From Kryptolebias marmoratus (Eukaryota > Chordata > Actinopteri > Cyprinodontiformes > Rivulidae): DNA of 64,000 bases. Below are positions 39,872 to 52,565 of this stretch, one piece after another. Location of the stretch: NCBI RefSeq assembly GCF_001649575.2, contig NC_051443.1:13497052-13561051 (forward strand). Reading direction: 5' to 3'. How positions within the stretch are numbered: the first letter of the stretch is position 1; every line of letters starts with the position of its first letter. The notes beneath the pieces are model-generated. The model saw only the letters and a program-made list of their open reading frames with translations, was not told where the DNA came from and did no database searches. The position numbers and the translations under genes were made by a program.

Positions 39872-40941
39872 GGAAGAAGAACTCGTTGCTGCTGCAGAAG
39901 TTCCAGAAGGACCTGAACGCCGGCGTGTTCAACACACAGGAGAACGAGATATTGAAGCAGATTATCCGTCAGGACAGGGAGATGGTGATGATGGTGGACC
40001 GCAAGCAGTCGGTCACTGGGATGAACTCAACCCCGGTGTCAGGAAACTCCATCATTAACTCACCAGCTCAGCCTCCCTACTCGACTGCCTTTGGTACCAC
40101 TCAGCTGCAGCAGTCCTCTGTACCCATGACCTATAGTGCTTCAGCTATTGCCAATGCCTCTGTTGCTCGCATGCTGCCAGTCGCTGCTGCTGCTGCGGCG
40201 GCAGCACAGGGTGGTTACCCAGTGCCCAGTGTTTCCCATGGTAACCTAAATTCTTCACAAATGCCACTGCAGCAGCAGGGGACGATCATGTCTCCTTGCT
40301 CCTTCACGGCTGCCATGTGCAGCCCTCCCGTGCAGACCCCCTTGGCCAGCCGGAGCTTCCAGTACGGCTCACCCACAGCTTCCCAGCTGTCGCTTATCCA
40401 GCAGCCCATTGGTCAACCATCTCTACCCTTGCAGCAACAACTCGGTCAGCAGCCGGCTGCGTCCGCTGCTGCTGCTGCAGCCTCGGCAGCACAGCAGCAG
40501 CAGGTCCCTTCACCTCAGCGGGGAGACATCCACAAGAGCACACAGGCTCTTCAGTCAGGCAGCTTGAGTCGAGACGTCCGACACCTGTCTGCCTCCCAAC
40601 CGTCACTGCCACACGACACATCTCTGGGGCCCAGAGCTCATCCAGCCTCAGGAGACTCTCTGGCCTCCATTGTGCTACCGACGGCAGCAGCCATCCAGGG
40701 AATAAATCTACAAAGTGGCATCCGCACTACAGTGCCCCAACGGGTCAATTTGTTCCGGCAGATGTCGTCAGGAGCCTTGCCCCCGGTGCGCTCGGCTGCA
40801 TCAGTGGCGGCAGCGGCGGCGGCGGCAGCAGCATCATCATCCTCAACCCAGCACAGGGAATCCCCCGGATCTAGGAGAGATTCTGTCCTCAGCAGTGCAG
40901 AAACTGAGCAAGACAAAATGCGCTTTTCTTCAAATTTATGA
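39872..40941 (+). CDS. hcn1: HCN1 exon 8: terminal coding exon, cytoplasmic tail ending in SNL
   Basis: The exon is 1070 bp including the stop TGA (40939-40941), with acceptor ...gcctcaacag. It first completes the Gly codon, then encodes [17 protein letters not shown] and [12 protein letters not shown], the post-C-helix segment shared by HCN1 proteins. A long low-complexity tail follows, rich in Ser, Pro, Gln and Ala. It has Ala runs of 8 (40183-40206), 6 (40465-40482) and 9 (40807-40833), a Gln run of 4 (40492-40503) and Ser-4 (40834-40845). Conserved HCN1 islands remain between the runs: [35 protein letters not shown] and [16 protein letters not shown]. The protein ends RFSSNL, and the final Ser-Asn-Leu matches the tripeptide bound by the TRIP8b (PEX5L) TPR domain. 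The open frame extends left to 39814 but that part is intron. Confidence 0.97.
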
Positions 40942-42554
40942 TCCCATATTTCCCTTCCCTTTCTTTATTTTTTTAAATTAAATATGTTTTAATTCATTTT
41001 TAAGGTGGAGATGGAACAAAAGAGGTAAAAAGGAAAAATATCAGGTTTTTTTTTCCTCTCCCCAATTTTCCTCGAAAGTAACCTCACAGAAATCTTGTAT
41101 ATAAGACCTTGTATTATATTTTAGACAGTTTTGTCTCCCCATACATAAGAATGTATATTATACAGATACATCTGTATGGATGTGTGAGAGAGTGTGTGCA
41201 AGTGAAGAAGAGTGTAAAATCCAACTACAATATTGGCAATGGCAATTTAAAACTGTAGTATAAAACGAGTCTTCCTTTCTGAGAAATATAAGGAATTATA
41301 TATCATGTATGACAATTTGTTTTTCATTATTTCCATTTATTTTACTTTTTTTGTTTGTTTTTTGTTTGTTTTTTTAAATGGAATGCAATGTGCTTCTTCT
41401 GTTGTTTTTTTTATTTACCTGGTTGAAGAAGAAAACCATCTTCTCCTACCAAGCAGCTTTAGGCATCACTGTGGAATTACAAATGCAACTCTGACAAAGA
41501 AATTCAAAAAGCACATACTCATGAAATGATTCTCCTAATAATTTACTGGATTCTTTGTTTCATTATTCTACATAAAAACTGTAACCGAGTATTAAGTTGT
41601 GTTTAGTGATGAGAAAACGTCCGCTGAGCCACTGTATCCCCACAGAGGCTCACATTCAAACCATGACAGTGTTATGGGTCCAAAGGGAATAGGTACTGAA
41701 AATGCTGCTTTTCTTTCTTTATTTGAGGAAGAAGATAGTGTGTGAGGTTATATATGGATGGATGCGATTGTTTTCTGTTTCTTTTTGTTTTTCAGATGGC
41801 TGAGATGTTAAGTAATGTTGCTTAAAAGTTGTGTGTATATTTATAATATTTATAAACTAAAGATTATCACCATTATGCAATAGACTGTGACATAACAATT
41901 ACCTATATGTGTGCTGTAAATAGTTTTGTAGATCTAGAATTTACAGATACTGTGTTGTGCATTCTCTATCATAACAATGTCTTACTTCTATCATCTATAC
42001 ACAACAAAGGTTAAGTGACAAAATGTCTCATAAGAGATAAAGAAACCTTATTGCAAAATCTTTCAGTTTTTGATGCTGAGAAGCACCTGTTTGATGGACA
42101 TTTATCGTTCCCTTGCACCTCTGTGGCTATTTGTATTTTTGGTTCTAGTTTAGTTTCTGATTTTGCAGCAGCTGAACCCACAGGGTTTAACATTTAACAA
42201 CTTGATTTTGGTGTCATTCTACTCAAGATAAATTATGGCATCACCATCACCCTACTCCCTGAAACAAACCGGGGTTTTAATTAAGTGTGCTGCTTGTTTA
42301 TGTAAGAGCAGAAATAAATTTTTGTCATTTCAGTTCATTGGGCATGTCCACAGAACTTCACCATAAATCCCCACAACTGCTGGTTCATCTTAAACCTGCA
42401 CTGAACATTGTCATTCAGAAAAAAGACTATTCCCTGGCCCAGACTAGGCTCACACAAACTACAAAAAAAAAAAAAAAAGGACAGGTTGTAAGGCACTACT
42501 CTCTGATTACTCTACAATACCAGTCAAGTTCAGTCTCTATTAAAAGTTCAAAAC

Positions 42555-42789
42555 ATCCCGGACGAGCCCCCAATTTATTTTACGACCCGGCTTGCTGGGA
42601 CACCACATATAATGGAGTCTGAGCTTTACAGTTTTATTTGTGGAAAAAAAAAAAGTCCCTCAGCAAACCATCACAACCAGAAGCCCCAATAGTGATCTGA
42701 CTCAGGCCTCCAGAGGCTTTTCTTAAATCCATACATCTTGCTGATGCAGTGCCACTGCTTGGCCAGTGAGAATGCAGAAAGGCTTCACA
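42555..42789 (-). mobile_element. LTR retroelement relic: LTR plus tRNA-Pro primer-binding site, copy 1
   Basis: Read on the minus strand, an LTR-like segment (42789 down to 42578) is followed by a 5-nt spacer and then TGGGGGCTCGTCCGGGAT (42572-42555), a perfect 18-nt tRNA-Pro primer-binding site as used by gammaretroviruses and some Gypsy elements. The LTR aligns with copy 2 at 55878-56162. No internal coding sequence follows; homology stops at the last base of the binding site. It lies in the HCN1 3' UTR, antisense to it. Confidence 0.7.
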
Positions 42790-44363
42790 ATGTGTTTTTA
42801 ATCAGGCTTGCCAATATGTGCTTTATTTAAAGCAGTATTGTAAGTTGTCATGTACTGTAACCGTTATTGTACCTGAAGAGCCTGGCACAACATTTTGATG
42901 CTGTTGAGAGCATGTACTTGGAATTTTGAAGTCACTGCCATCTCAAAAACTTTAAACACAGAGACACACTGTTACTTTGCTTTAGATGCTCTGTTCGAAA
43001 GTCTCACTTATTAGGTCATTTAGAATTGCACCAGGATAGTGCATAACTTCTCAAAATCAGCAATGAAAATTTGACTTTTGTAACAGATACGCAGGAGAAA
43101 GAACTCTCAGTGAAACCCTGGTTTTATGAAGCCGATACAAAAAGTATCACCTTCGTATATAGTGATTTATTAACCGCCCAGCTGATCAGTAACATTTCAC
43201 AGCTTTTGTACCTGGGCCTTTCAGACACATTACTCACGTCAGGACTGTACCTAAAACATGGGTGACTGCTAGTTGTTTGTGGCTGAGCTGTAGACGATGG
43301 GTGTTTGAGAAAAGTGCTGGGTTTTTAATTTTGTTTTTTTTTGTTTGCTTGTTAGTTTGAGCTTCTTTGCTGTTGTGAACTGTCAAGCTGTATCCTTAAG
43401 GCTCTCCTCAATGGGTAGGATAATTTTTGTGTACACAACAGTCTTAAAGACAGATGCCCTGCAGAAAAAAGAGGAGTCGAGTTGAGTCTCGCTGTTCCCC
43501 CTGAATTATTTACAGAGAAAACAGTTTAAAAATAGGCTCCATATAAGGGTTTGGTACTGTAATCTTGTTGTCTTTTGACCAAAGCATATCACAGACATTT
43601 CATTAAGACCTCAGGAAAACGTGTCAACCTTTGAAAAAGCAGCGCCATATGTCTTGTTTAAAAATGTTGGATATCAAGCCACTGGTGTGGGAACATGTTC
43701 ACCAAGCAGTGTGTTTGTGCAGCTTCAAAGTGACAGAAAAGAAATGCTGGTTTGCATTAAGGTTTTTGTCTCATGTAAATCCATAATGTGGGGCTTAGGT
43801 ACTCTAAACTGACCTGGACATTATGTATAAAGTCATCTGTAATTTCATAAAAAAAATAAAAATAAAAAAAAAGTTTCCCCCCCAAACATTATTTAATGGC
43901 TCAAGTAAAATAAGCTGCCGTCATGGCTTACAGGTTCTTTTCATGCATATACAGTAGGTTTTACATCGTGCTCAAGGCCTTACTGCAGTCTCCTTAATCA
44001 AATGTGACAAATTCTCAGTCGTGCACAATTTCTATTTAGAGCCACAGTTTTCATGGCCCCAAATATCCCATCAGTTCACAGTGACTAAGCCCTTTGAGAT
44101 GCTGTTTTAAAAAAAGAAATTACACCACAGATCTTGTCGGTAGTTTACTAATACAGTCAACCCACCACTGTCATAAAAGCATGCGTTGTCACAAATACTT
44201 AATAGACACTATCTCAAAAATGTTAAATGTAATGTTCTATTTTGTTCATTGTCTCTCTCTCTCTGCCTAGATGTTATCTGTGTGTGAACAGAAGCATTGA
44301 CTTTTTACATGAACAAGTCTAAAGTATTTGTGCCTAAACTATCGCCATGTTCCATTCTTTTGT

Positions 44364-44366
<3 letters not shown>

Positions 44367-44403
<37 letters not shown>
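44367..44403 (+). repeat. (GT)n microsatellite in the 3' UTR
   Basis: About 18 uninterrupted GT units. Confidence 0.95.
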
Positions 44404-44405
<2 letters not shown>

Positions 44406-44621
44406 CTTGGTGCACACGGACGTCACTCCTGCACACAATGTTCATTTTTACTATACTCTATGTTTTCTATGTCTGTGTTTTTAGACAAGAAAGGAGTTAT
44501 CAATGACGATGGCCAAATGTCTCCGTTTATCCAGTTGGTACCTTTACTCACAAAGTAAACTGCTTGAAGCTGTTTTTTTGTTTGTTTGTTTGTTGCTGGG
44601 TTTTATTTTTTCTTAAACTCT

Positions 44622-45225
44622 CAGGCCCTGTCTACACTAAACCAGATATTTTAAAAAACAGATATATACATTTTTTTTGTTTGTTTTACTACATTTGCAC
44701 CTCCTGTCTAAAAACAAACAAAGGTTTTGGTGAGAAAAAACGAGACTTTTAAAAATACTTTCCAAAGTGGAGATTTTCTCCCTTTTTAATGTTTTTATGT
44801 AAACTCAAAATACATAGCTTTTGAGGAATTATATCATAGCAGCCTAAATCGCACTTACTCACTATCATTTTGTGCCCCAGGAACCAAAACAACAACGTAG
44901 ACCATTTAAAAAAAAATTTTTTTCTTTACGTGTCTCAATTTATCCTGATTCTGTTGCGGTTAAACTTTAATATTCTACTGAAAAGTTTCAAAATTCAGAG
45001 AAAATAGTAAACACTAGTAAAGAAAAATAAAATCAGCTGCAAATGTTTTGGAAAAACCTGTAGCCAAGCTAAGCATGTTCTATCTCTATTTTGTTTTTGT
45101 GAGCAGTCTCGCCACCTAGTGGCACGACATGGGTGTTACAGCGTTTTTGTTAGAATTTTGCAGACAGAGTTTTGTTTTTAAACAGAGAAGATAAAATATG
45201 TGGTGTAGTGTAAACGGGGCCTTAG
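44622..45225. mobile_element. hAT-like non-autonomous element in the 3' UTR
   Basis: The left end caggccctgtctacactaaa pairs with the right end, read on the minus strand as ctaaggccccgtttacacta. Such ggccc-gtttacac ends are typical of non-autonomous hAT elements in fish. About 600 bp, no transposase. A clean 8-bp target duplication is not visible, so age or exact ends are uncertain. Confidence 0.65.
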
Positions 45226-46258
45226 TTGAGCTATAAAGAATATGTCAGGAGGTCATGTACAGTTTTAAAAAAAAGTGCAATACTGTATTTAGACTTGCAG
45301 TGATATCACAGACTTGAGACATTGTACAAATTTGGAGCACCTTTATACCTTTCTTTGTAGCTAGTCACTGATGTGTAGGGTTGAATACTGATGTGTGAGA
45401 AGAAACTGGCCAAAGCAAAGCATTCAAAGTCATTGTCTTTGTTTTAAATTGCACTTTCTGACTTAATAACGAGAGGGCAGAGATTCCTTCTACGAGGCTA
45501 GATGTTGGATGAGCTAGAAAGGGAGCAATATCCCTAAATTTTTGTGCTGCCCTCATCTTGTTTTGAGTTTCTAAATGATTGGGGGAGATGCTCCATTTGC
45601 AACAAAGAGCGCTTAATCGTGAATATGCCATAGTGTATAGGAACTAGTACACAGTCGAGATGGATTGCAGCACTGTTGGTTTGTGCTGTTTTTTGATACT
45701 TGCCTTTGGAGGGAGAGCTTCCCAACTATGTGCTTTTTTTCCTCACAATCGCAACTAACATACAGGAAAGGGCATTAATGGAGATGTATAACAAAATATT
45801 GAGCTTACACATTAGCAGTTTAGAGACTGTCAACAAACCAGCACATATATTTATATATTTCTTTTTGAGGGTTTTGTTTAGGGGGAAACTAAAGAGATGC
45901 AAAAAGGTCCGCTGATGTTCTTAAGGGATGAACCAGACGTCAATTTGGTTTAGACGATCGCATGTTTCATATGTTTACTGACGATGTGCACGGTGGAAGG
46001 AGGGGCAGCAGCAACGCCGAAGTGCTCGGTCCCTCTTAAACCCCGCTCACACGATCACTGTTTCAGCTCATTCGTGTAATCCAAGGCCTAGAGGAAACAA
46101 GCTGTCAGCTAGTTACTGAAGACAGAGGAGAAGAAAGATAAATGTAAACTTTCTTACAATAATATGCAGACAAACGGTGTTTGTCAAAAACTCTTTTTTG
46201 ATTTTTCTTTTCTTTTGTTTTATTTTGTTTGTAAATACTAAACCTTGAAAATATAGAA

Positions 46259-46264
46259 AATAAA
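46259..46264 (+). terminator. AATAAA poly(A) signal, likely distal end of HCN1
   Basis: The canonical AATAAA is followed about 17-20 bases later by ACAG, a plausible cleavage point near 46283. A GT-rich downstream element (gagtgtgtgtc, then ttctgttg) covers 46286-46305. This order (hexamer, CA cleavage site, GU-rich tract) is the standard vertebrate arrangement, so this is the best end for the HCN1 transcript in the window. Confidence 0.6.
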
Positions 46265-48129
46265 CGACATATTGTCATTTACAGCGAGTGTGTGTCATTC
46301 TGTTGCCTTTCAGGCAGAATGTTCTTTTCACATTGTGATTAAGGGAGAAGATGCAAACACTGTTGGAGGGACTCAGAGAGGGTATAGAGTGTGTCAGCGC
46401 TTAGAGACGAGGTGAAGAGGAAAAACTGGCCTTTGTGGCCATCAGGGGTTTCTGTTCATTACCCACAAATCCTTACCTTGACAAGCAGCTGGAGTCTCTT
46501 GAGGTCTAGAACACTCATGAAAGAATCCATCAGGTCAGCTTCTGCAGATGTTAGCACAGATGTCTTTTCTTCTAGATGGAAGAAAAACAAGTGTTTTATT
46601 CTTTTTTTTCTAAATCCATCTTTGGAAAACTTTTTACCAACTTGCGCAAATAAATCCAGATTTCTAGAAAGCTAATAACTGCAAGGCTTGTTTTATTTTA
46701 AAATTCTAAAATGAGAACATTTGCATTCTCAGTGAAACCGCAGTCAGCATTTCTAGCAACTTGTTATGAATTATATTATAGGAAATATCTTACCATCTTC
46801 TTCTGAGAGACAAGTTTGTCAACCCAGGCTAGCATTTCAACAACACATTTTAGTTTGTTACAGCAACAACAACTCAAACACTTAGAAAGTAGGATGTTTT
46901 AGGGCCTTTCTTTTACAAAATGTTGTGTTTTCAAGCAAAAATGCTGAAAACTTTGCTGTTAACAATCTAAAATCAAACATGTAAATTAGATTTTTCCAGG
47001 GTAATAGAAGGAAAAGACTTTGATCTTAAAAATAAAGCCTTTTAAAACAGACAATTATTTTAATTTCATGATAGTTGAGGTCCAAACAATTGTTATTTTC
47101 ACTATATAAACAATTTTAGAATAATCAGTAAAACTTAACATTTCATCGGTCCAAAAAAAGTTCACATAAATTAAATAAAGAGGTTAAGGACCTTATGCAA
47201 AAGTTGTGTGTTCTCACACATTGTATAATAACGAGCTTCTTTCAGTTGATTAGTGTGTCATCACTTACAGGAATAGATATTTGCAATAAATTGGTATTTA
47301 TGCAACTTTTCTTAAATATAATACAATCAACAAGCTTTACAAACACAAATATGGTTAAAAGGGTTATCAAACAAGAACGAGGGACATCCATTTATCCCCC
47401 CGTTCAGCATTGTTTAAGTTCTCATTTAATTATACAGATCCTCAGACCTAATCAGCTGAAAGAGGAGCCTGATCAGCATGTTTAAAATGCTGGTAATGGA
47501 GTTGCACCCAACATTATCGGCCATTTTCAAAAAGAAATAAAGGAACTGACTGTCGCTGTGATGGGGAGCATTGCATCTATTCAGCACCAGCTTCTGCAGT
47601 TAGAACAACAGCTGTGCAGGAGCTTCAAGTGCAATTTCCAACAACACGGACTCCCTCACTAATCTGTGGAGCTATTTCTGTCTTAATATTTTCATCTTTA
47701 ACAGCCCTTTTATTTTCAAATGTAAGAGAAACAACATTAATGCTTATTTATTCTGATTTAGTCATATAAAGGATTGTTTTGCAGTTTACTTTAATAATTA
47801 TGCTGTTTGTGTTACCTGAACAAAGTGATTTAAGGAAGCTTATAGATCTTTGAAATTAAGGACAGTGAGCTCAAAGTGCAGTCACAAGACAACAGGGGTC
47901 CATGCAAGGAACAGAAAGAAACAGCAAATCACTCTTACAATCCCAAACCAGAGACTGTTTTACAGAAGATTTAGACTCAAAAGGAAGAATTAAAATAGGC
48001 AATTACGTCAACAAATATACAAGATTGAACATTCATAGCTTAAAAAACAATTTGTGATATTTTGATAAAAAACTAATTTAAGAAACTGTATTCCCTAAAG
48101 GAATGCATATCACCCACTGCCCTGTATGT

Positions 48130-48400
48130 CAGAGTTTTAATAAAGATGTTACATGTTCTGCTAGTGCTCAAAGTATGCGTTGGAGATGACTCTCAGCTAC
48201 CACCACACCAAATTTTAGCTAAATTTTTGTAAAATTGACCAAGTTACAGCTCTTTTATGTCTAGCTGTGGTGGTCATCATGAATCAGATTGATTTCAAAA
48301 GTTAGTCAGTTGTACATGCAAGGATTATTTTCTGAAAGGGTCAATATAATGAAGGATATTCTGCAAACAGACAGATGAGGGCACACATATACATACAGGC
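48130..48400 (+). repeat. Unclassified interspersed repeat, copy 1
   Basis: It shares several blocks with the reverse complement of 62885-63240: cacaccaaattttag, then agctgtgg-tgg/ctgcc, then a gattatttt-ctgaaa block, and an acacacagac-like end. Resemblance to dispersed fish sequences is from memory. The family name is unknown to me. Confidence 0.6.
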
Positions 48401-48439
48401 AATTAGATTATCTCCTGCCTTTCATGGTAGCAGGTAATA

Positions 48440-48725
48440 AAAATGTAAACCTTATCGCCCTGCCTGGGGCTCCACTTGTTCCAATTAGTGTGACTGTATA
48501 CGCTGAGTACAATTGGATTTGAGAGAAGCATTGGACTTTCTTCAAGTGACTCCTTATCAAAGTTTCAATTAGTGGTCAGTGAATTAGGAGCAGCAGCACA
48601 CCTGGGTCGTGTTGTTTATTCATGACTACAAAGTCAGTGTGAAGGGGCCTTACGATTGCACGGCCCTGTTATTAGGCCGCAGTAATTAATGTGAGGTAAA
48701 CTTGTTTACCTGAACCTTTTCCATT
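48440..48725. promoter_or_regulatory. Candidate conserved non-coding element / enhancer
   Basis: This block differs from its flanks in base composition and is dense in homeodomain-like cores (caattag, gaattag, ttaattaatg, gtaattaat). It also has a perfect 18-bp palindrome AGGTAAACTTGTTTACCT except for its TT centre (48694-48711), which contains forkhead-type TGTTTAC/GTAAAC in both orientations. Such clusters are typical of vertebrate developmental enhancers. Function is inferred from motif content only. Confidence 0.3.
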
Positions 48726-49310
48726 TTTGAAACAATTATTTTTAGACACCAGTAACATTAAGACCTGGGTGACTCCCTGGGTTCATATGCAAGGTCAAAT
48801 CCACGTCCACGGGGTGGTTTTGAGGAGTTCTAAATTATTTTTGCACTTGTTCATTGATGTCACCTCTATTTGTCCCAATTTACAACCCTTCTTTTTCTTT
48901 TATACTTCCCATCTGTTTTGAGTCAGACTCTATTTCCTGGGTTGTTGTGCGTGTTTGCACCCTGCAAGCACTGAGATGCACAATGTCCCGGCCTGCTGAG
49001 AGAGAACCTCCTGGAGCCAAAACAGGACACTGTGATTCAGATACAGAAGCTTCCCTGCTGTTGTTTCACCTTCTCCTCTGCTGCTCCATCTCTGTGTGCA
49101 TCTGGATCAGCTAATTTTTAAAAGGTACGAAAAACAAAATGTTGGGTGATTATTAACTGACCTTAAAGACTATTTTCTATTTATTATAGAAAGGTGAACA
49201 TTATTATGTGCCATCTTCTCTGTGATGAAAAATGTGCTTTTTGTTGAAAAATCTGACAAAGTCAAGAACAATACAGAGAAATAGGTGATTAAATGTCAAT
49301 AAATCAGATT

Positions 49311-49341
49311 TATAAATATATATATATATATTTTATATATG
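49311..49341. repeat. (TA)n microsatellite
   Basis: AT-only tract with about 13 TA units and one TTTTA interruption. Confidence 0.9.
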
Positions 49342-49614
49342 TAACCAGTCTGGACAAGCAAAATGTAAAAATGAAGTCTTTGTCAGAAAGGACACAGCAG
49401 GAAGATCTGCTCACTATTGAAGTTTGGAACAAGAGAAAAGTCTTGAAAGATTAACTCTGTGAGGTGTTTCTCTGTCGATGTGGGGGGTCTTTTCCAATTT
49501 GAGCAGCCATGCAAAAATTTCAAAACTGCTACTCTCAGTTCTCATCTCAAATTGTTTAACTTGTTTCCTATAATTACCATGATCAGAGTAGGATCACGTC
49601 TAGTCCACACTGTT

Positions 49615-49700
49615 GGTTGAGCTCTGTCAGCCTGTGGGAGCTCAGAGTGGAGCCACTGTTCCTCCTGAGGTGGTTCAGCCATATGATTAAGATGTCTGCA
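49615..49700 (+). mobile_element. Non-LTR retrotransposon relic (RT C-terminal fragment)
   Basis: In one frame the segment reads LRVEPLFLLRWFSHMIKM, matching the ...LRW.GH..RM block near the C-terminus of reverse transcriptases of fish LINEs (from memory), with an internal deletion relative to the usual sequence. No longer frame remains. Confidence 0.55.
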
Positions 49701-52274
49701 ATTTTACAGAAACAGACAATCAGACTTGGGATACCTTATATGCTTCATGAAAAGTGATTAAAGGTCTTAAAGCTAATCAAGTGCAGCCACAAAAGGTTAA
49801 AAAGAAAAAGATACTTTCCCAAATATATGTGTTTCATTTCCTCATTATTTAAAGAAGTACTTAAAAAAGTTCTTTAAAACTGTTCAGATAATCTGCAGAC
49901 CATACATTGATTACCACTTTGGCAGTCTAATCAGAATGACCATTAATCTTTTGAAACTGTCAGTAACTTTCTACATCCGTGGTGATCCATCACACTAATG
50001 GGGGGTCTAGGAACTAATCATTAAACACATCCTCTCTAAAGTTAAATGGAAGCTCATTAAACTCTGAAAAGGCCAGTAAGGACAATCCTAATGAGCAGAG
50101 TGTCAACAGTTGTGTGTTACGTTATCTCAGGACTGGACAGAGACACAAAAAAAGTCATATTTTCCTGTCTTCATATACTCGAACATCAGCCTCACCCTGA
50201 ACTTCCTAACCTCTACCAAACACAACTCAGCTGGACTGAGTCCCAAATCTCTTCACATAATGGGAAAAGTCTGCTCCTGATGGAAGTTAAAGGTCTCCTT
50301 GATTGGTCGCAAGCCCATTGATAGTTTTGTTAGACCTCCTGCCTAGCTTATCCTTTTTGCACTCTAGTGAAGAGGACTTTGTAGTTTTTTCAGCAGCCAA
50401 AGATTAGACCATCAAGGCTTCTGTCTCAGACTGCTGCATCACCTATCTGGGATGGCATGAAAGCATGACACAATGTCCTTATTTTCATTCATGTGTCAAA
50501 ATAAACATAGCACATAAATGTTTTTAAATTAGGCAAAGATTTTGGTATTTACCCTGCTCAACGAACTTTCCATTACCAACACAAGACAATGAGGTATTTT
50601 GCTTCTGTGCAGAGAAACCAAAGCAAATGATTGGTGAGAAGTTAATTTAATATATATATTTTATTCAATAACATCCCTCACCACTGATATTGGTTTGCCA
50701 GCAGCTAGTTTACAGAACTCATTCCTGCATATTGCAAAGCTCAACTAGACTGAGGCAACCCTGGAGTGGTTTCTTTAATGGCTTTAATTCAAATTAAATG
50801 AATGCAGAAGTTGTGGAAATTACATTTTTCCGTATATTGTGTAGATAAAAATAAAAGAAAGAGGTTGAGTCTGTCAGTATTTTCTTTTTAAAATTTTTAA
50901 CACATGCATGGTTATTTTTCTTTCTCCAAATCAACATTTTGGATTATTTTTGCGTCTGTGGAGAGACTTGTTTCAGGTTGTGCAGGGTGAAAGTAATTTG
51001 CTATGGACTGCCAGGCAGCGTTATTAATAAATCCAATCCTGTTTCAAAACACTTCTTGCCTTTGCATACGTTCTTGCTGTTTTGCCTCCGTGACTCAGAA
51101 TTTGCAAATACATTTGTAGCTGCAGGCCAGGTCAAGGGAGGGAAAATGAATTTGCACGAATGAGCTTGAGAGCAGGGAAATCCTCCAGGTGGAATTGATG
51201 AAAAGATGTGTTGCATGAAGGCGATGACAAACACTGTGTGCTGACACTTCATCAATAGGTCTTTGAGTGGTGAAAGCAAGGCAAGTGAAACAGAACAAAA
51301 TTCATTTTCTTTCCAGTTTCTCTCCTTCTGTAGAATTTACCTCTTAGATCTTCTTTTAAATAACCCATTCTCTGGGTAAGCTGCCACATTAACACTTTTT
51401 TTTTACTCAAAAGTGGAATTCAGATTTTAGAAATTACTATTTTTTTTTCAAGAGAAAAACAGAATTATGCATGTGTTCTGCATGTGCATGTCAGACACTG
51501 GTACGTGACTTCCAAGATTTTTTTTTAAAAAGCCTCTAGCCTCGACTATGAGGTCAGCGTAGAAGTCCAGCTGTCAAACCTGAGGTTAAACGCTACAAGA
51601 AGGCAAGGTCCTTCAGAAAGGGTAGAGCAACTCAGCACACATCTGATGATCACAAAGAGAAAAATATGTTTGCAAAAGGAGGAAATGTCTTGTCTTTAGT
51701 GTTATAATTACTAATAAACCAGGATAAGTACAAACAGTGCTGATTTATGAGATTGTTCTCTTCAGCATACTTGCTCTGTTTTTGTCTTGTTATGCTAATG
51801 TTAGCTTTAAGCTATAGTTTTGCCAATTTTAGCTACTGTTGTGCTGATTTTCATTTAACAATTCAATCACTTCAAAATTCAGTCAGTTCAACAAATCAGT
51901 TTTCACACTCCATTCTCAGAAAATGTATTATCTCCAGTTATTTTGTCTGTTGTGTTTTATCAGAAAATCTGCAGTAACCATGCAGTTAACTGTGTTCACG
52001 TCTGCTGCTGTGAATCAGATTGTCTTAAAATATTAACTCAGTACTTAACAACCCTTTTAGCTCTCCTTTCATCATTTTAGTTGCTGGTTCTAAAACATGA
52101 TGAGAATTTTAAAAAAATAATTTAATTAAATTATCTCAGTTTCGATAATCAGTATGTTTGTTTCCACCATTTACTGTGAGTCAGAAAGCCCAGATCACAA
52201 ACAGATAATTAGAAACAGGTTTATGATTTATAATGAGAAGATTTGACTCTGATACTTTTTTCTACTCATAATAA

Positions 52275-52530
52275 TCAATAGGATGTTCCAACCTATTCAG
52301 AATGCAAGGGTCATATTTATTTATGTATTTATTTGAAGATTAATTGGTGCTTTAACTTATATAATATCTGAACATGTTTAAAAATCTATAAAAATAAGAA
52401 TCTATTGTATTGCTCCTGTATTACTGGAATCAATTTTCTGCTGCTGACCTGAGGTCAAATCCAACTGTGTCTACATTCAAACGCAAACTCAAAGCTTTTA
52501 TATGCCTGCATGCAGTGATTTAACTTGTGG
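52275..52530 (+). mobile_element. Non-LTR retrotransposon relic (3' end of ORF2)
   Basis: A short frame gives PIQNARVIF at about 52291-52318, like the IQNAAAR motif of LINE reverse transcriptases. A second frame at 52425-52500 gives WNQFSAADLRSNPTVSTFKR then KLKAFI, like the conserved WN.LP..LR....STFKR.LK tail of L2/Rex-type ORF2. The middle is broken and the GT microsatellite follows, as often seen at LINE 3' ends. Confidence 0.6.
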
Positions 52531-52565
52531 TGTGTGTGTTTGTGTGTGTGTGTGTTTGTGTGTGA
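52530..52565 (+). repeat. (GT)n microsatellite
   Basis: Interrupted GT tract, with TTT interruptions, directly after the LINE relic. Confidence 0.9.

Larger units (their letters stand above)
40942..46285 (+). other. hcn1: Probable HCN1 3' untranslated region
   Basis: About 5.3 kb of AU-rich sequence follows the stop codon, with no convincing ORF. A good poly(A) site lies at its right end. Mammalian HCN1 mRNAs also have 3' UTRs of several kilobases, so the length is plausible. Possible earlier sites are AATAAA at 42313 and at 43855-43866, so shorter isoforms are possible. Pumilio-type TGTAAATA motifs occur at 41915-41922 and 46230-46237. Three repeats lie inside: an LTR relic (42555-42789), a GT microsatellite (44367-44403) and a hAT-like element (44622-45225). 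The UTR extent is an inference from the poly(A) site, with no transcript evidence. Confidence 0.6.

Noticed and set aside
47492..47661. Gln/Leu-rich open stretch resembling a short coiled coil
   Set aside because: About 55 codons with no ATG-supported start, splice sites or family match; left unannotated.
51530..51700. Open stretch of about 55 codons near 51530
   Set aside because: No homology recognised, no start or splice signals; consistent with chance.
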